From: Sva-07 sp963793335
GTDB lineage: Bacteria > Actinomycetota > Acidimicrobiia > Acidimicrobiales > Ilumatobacteraceae
Assembly: GCA_963793335.1 (NCBI GenBank)
Contig: CAWBZS010000027.1
Span: 62,001 to 126,000, forward strand
Length of the DNA stretch: 64,000 nt
Reading direction: 5' to 3'
The notes beneath the pieces were generated by a model that worked only from the letters and a program-made list of their open reading frames with translations, searched no databases and had not been told where the DNA came from. Within the stretch, counting starts at the first letter, position 1. Every line of letters begins with the position of its first letter. The translations under genes were made by a program, and so were the position numbers. Positions 63,103 through 64,000 of this stretch are shown here, piece by piece.

Positions 63103-63276
63103 TCAGGCGTCGGGGAGCTTGTCGACGGCGTCCTTGGCCGCCTCAGCGCCCTGCTGCACCTTGGCGCCGTGCTCGCCGGCCTTGTCGTCGACGACGTCGG
63201 CTGCCTTGTCGATGCCCTGCTTGACCTGGGTCTTGTTGCCACCCAGCTTGGACTTGATGCTGTCGAGCATTCCCAT
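63103..63276 (-). CDS. MT0933/Rv0909-type small antitoxin-like protein
   Basis: 57 residues, MGMLDSIKSKLGGNKTQ... with repeated charged helical segments (GIDKAADVVDD, GAEAAKDAVDK). It resembles the MT0933 antitoxin family of actinobacteria. Purine-rich AGAGAGAAA lies upstream of the ATG. No toxin gene is adjacent on either side, so it may be a lone or stress-related protein. Confidence 0.72.
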   Translation of the reverse strand: MGMLDSIKSKLGGNKTQVKQGIDKAADVVDDKAGEHGAKVQQGAEAAKDAVDKLPDA

Positions 63277-63354
63277 GTTGTTTCTCTCTTTCGTTGACTA
63301 CGGCGGTGGAACGTACCCGCACCAATCCGAGTTCGCTCTGGCCCGGTCGACAAC

Positions 63355-64000
63355 TCATGCGGGCAACACCGCAGCGGCCCTCGCCGCGTCGAGCACCGCG
63401 ACGCCGTGAGCGAGCGCTGAACGTTCCCACTCGGCGTCGTCGGGCGTCGAGCCGCAGCGATGGTCCCAGACGATCCGTGCATGCTCCGGATTCGATCGAT
63501 CACCGTGGAGGTGCACCCAGTGCTCGGCTCGTTCGTTGATGATCATTCGGGTGTCGGACCTCGTGCCGAGTTCCATCGTGACCGTTCTCCATGTGGCGCC
63601 GGGGACGACGTCGGCGAGCCCGGCAGCAATCTGGCCGTGCTTCGGCCCGGTGGAGGCATCGGGTGATGCGGTGCACTCCACCTGCGCATCGCCGAACACG
63701 GTGCGCAGCCAGGCGTCGTCCGGATCGCCGGGTGCCGAATGCGACAGCATGGTGTACGTCCCGAACGGGCCATGGCCAGTGTGCAGATCGAGCACGAGCA
63801 CCTCGTCGACGCCAGCGAGGTGATCGCCGACGATCGTCGCCAGGATCCTGTTCGACTCCTCGGTGCGATCACCACCAAAGTACAGCCCGTCGGGGTGGGT
63901 GTACTGACCTTCGCTCACCGCCGACTTCACCCACGGGTACCCGCGTTCCTCGATCAGCGCACGAGTGACGTCGAGCAGCGACTCGGCGGTCGGCGGATGC
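63355..64000 (-). CDS. DUF2817/M14-like carboxypeptidase-family protein (5' truncated by window)
   Basis: At least 214 residues; the reading frame is open through the right edge, beyond the GTG at 63930. LVLDLHTGHGPFG and TMELGT are motifs of DUF2817, related to zinc carboxypeptidases and aspartoacylases, where His and Glu serve as metal ligands and catalyst. The full N-terminus and the first metal motif are outside the window. Confidence 0.78.
   Translation of the reverse strand, partial: HPPTAESLLDVTRALIEERGYPWVKSAVSEGQYTHPDGLYFGGDRTEESNRILATIVGDHLAGVDEVLVLDLHTGHGPFGTYTMLSHSAPGDPDDAWLRTVFGDAQVECTASPDASTGPKHGQIAAGLADVVPGATWRTVTMELGTRSDTRMIINERAEHWVHLHGDRSNPEHARIVWDHRCGSTPDDAEWERSALAHGVAVLDAARAAAVLPA

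Overview
The window is a gene-dense, high-GC stretch of a bacterial chromosome. Many genes start with GTG, overlaps of the ATGA, GTGA and TGATG type are common, and no gene-free gap exceeds 300 bases. The gene set suggests an actinobacterium: an ECF sigma/anti-sigma pair, a WXG100 protein, an MT0933-type antitoxin, an MhuD-like heme oxygenase and a Get3-like ATPase pair. The b6-type respiratory gene order points to the class Acidimicrobiia, perhaps Ilumatobacter-like. That placement is inference; no rRNA gene is present to confirm it. I see no phage, insertion sequence or CRISPR array.

Region 1 (1-25.4 kb) is respiratory. A 5'-truncated pyruvate dehydrogenase E1 gene runs convergent to a minus-strand block of about 21 kb that begins near 22983. 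The block encodes, in order, a membrane protein, a 2[4Fe-4S] ferredoxin, a cytochrome b6-type protein, a subunit IV-type protein, a Rieske protein, a diheme cytochrome c, an unknown membrane protein and then nuoA to nuoN (complex I). The b6 protein keeps a cysteine matching the residue that binds heme cn in photosynthetic b6f complexes. A membrane-anchored monoheme cytochrome c and a geranylgeranyl-reductase-type flavoprotein, which appears to start at a CTG codon, diverge from this block.

Region 2 (25.4-36.9 kb) holds trkH/trkA potassium uptake genes, a polyprenyl diphosphate synthase, a SEC-C methionine aminopeptidase, a copper/oxidase-assembly group (cytochrome c, Sco, cupredoxin lipoprotein, membrane protein), a divergent ECF sigma/anti-sigma pair, a solitary DNA N6-adenine methylase and coaA. 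Region 3 (36.9-50.6 kb) is mixed metabolism: a HAD/HTH/thiamine-binding operon, a WXG100 protein, an M20 amidohydrolase, a GH38 alpha-mannosidase, a DEAD-box helicase fused to a cold-shock domain, an SDR, a CoA-transferase, an ATP-dependent DNA ligase, kynureninase, a Gmad2 lipoprotein and a MhuD-like protein. Region 4 (50.7-64 kb) contains aspartokinase and aspartate-semialdehyde dehydrogenase, a CNNM/CorC protein, tRNA-Pro(CGG), a receiver protein, a Get3/ArsA ATPase pair, an NfeD-like membrane protein, selB-selA, a small MT0933-type antitoxin and a 3'-partial DUF2817 gene.

Three minus-strand genes (nuoE, nuoG, mannosidase) each need a single +1 frame change to give a full-length protein, and both flanks remain intact. 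Sequence error is the simplest explanation, but the nuoG site (CTA TGA C) resembles the prfB recoding site. Several intergenic regions carry long hairpins or a 43-bp palindromic REP-like repeat, nearly always just after gene ends.
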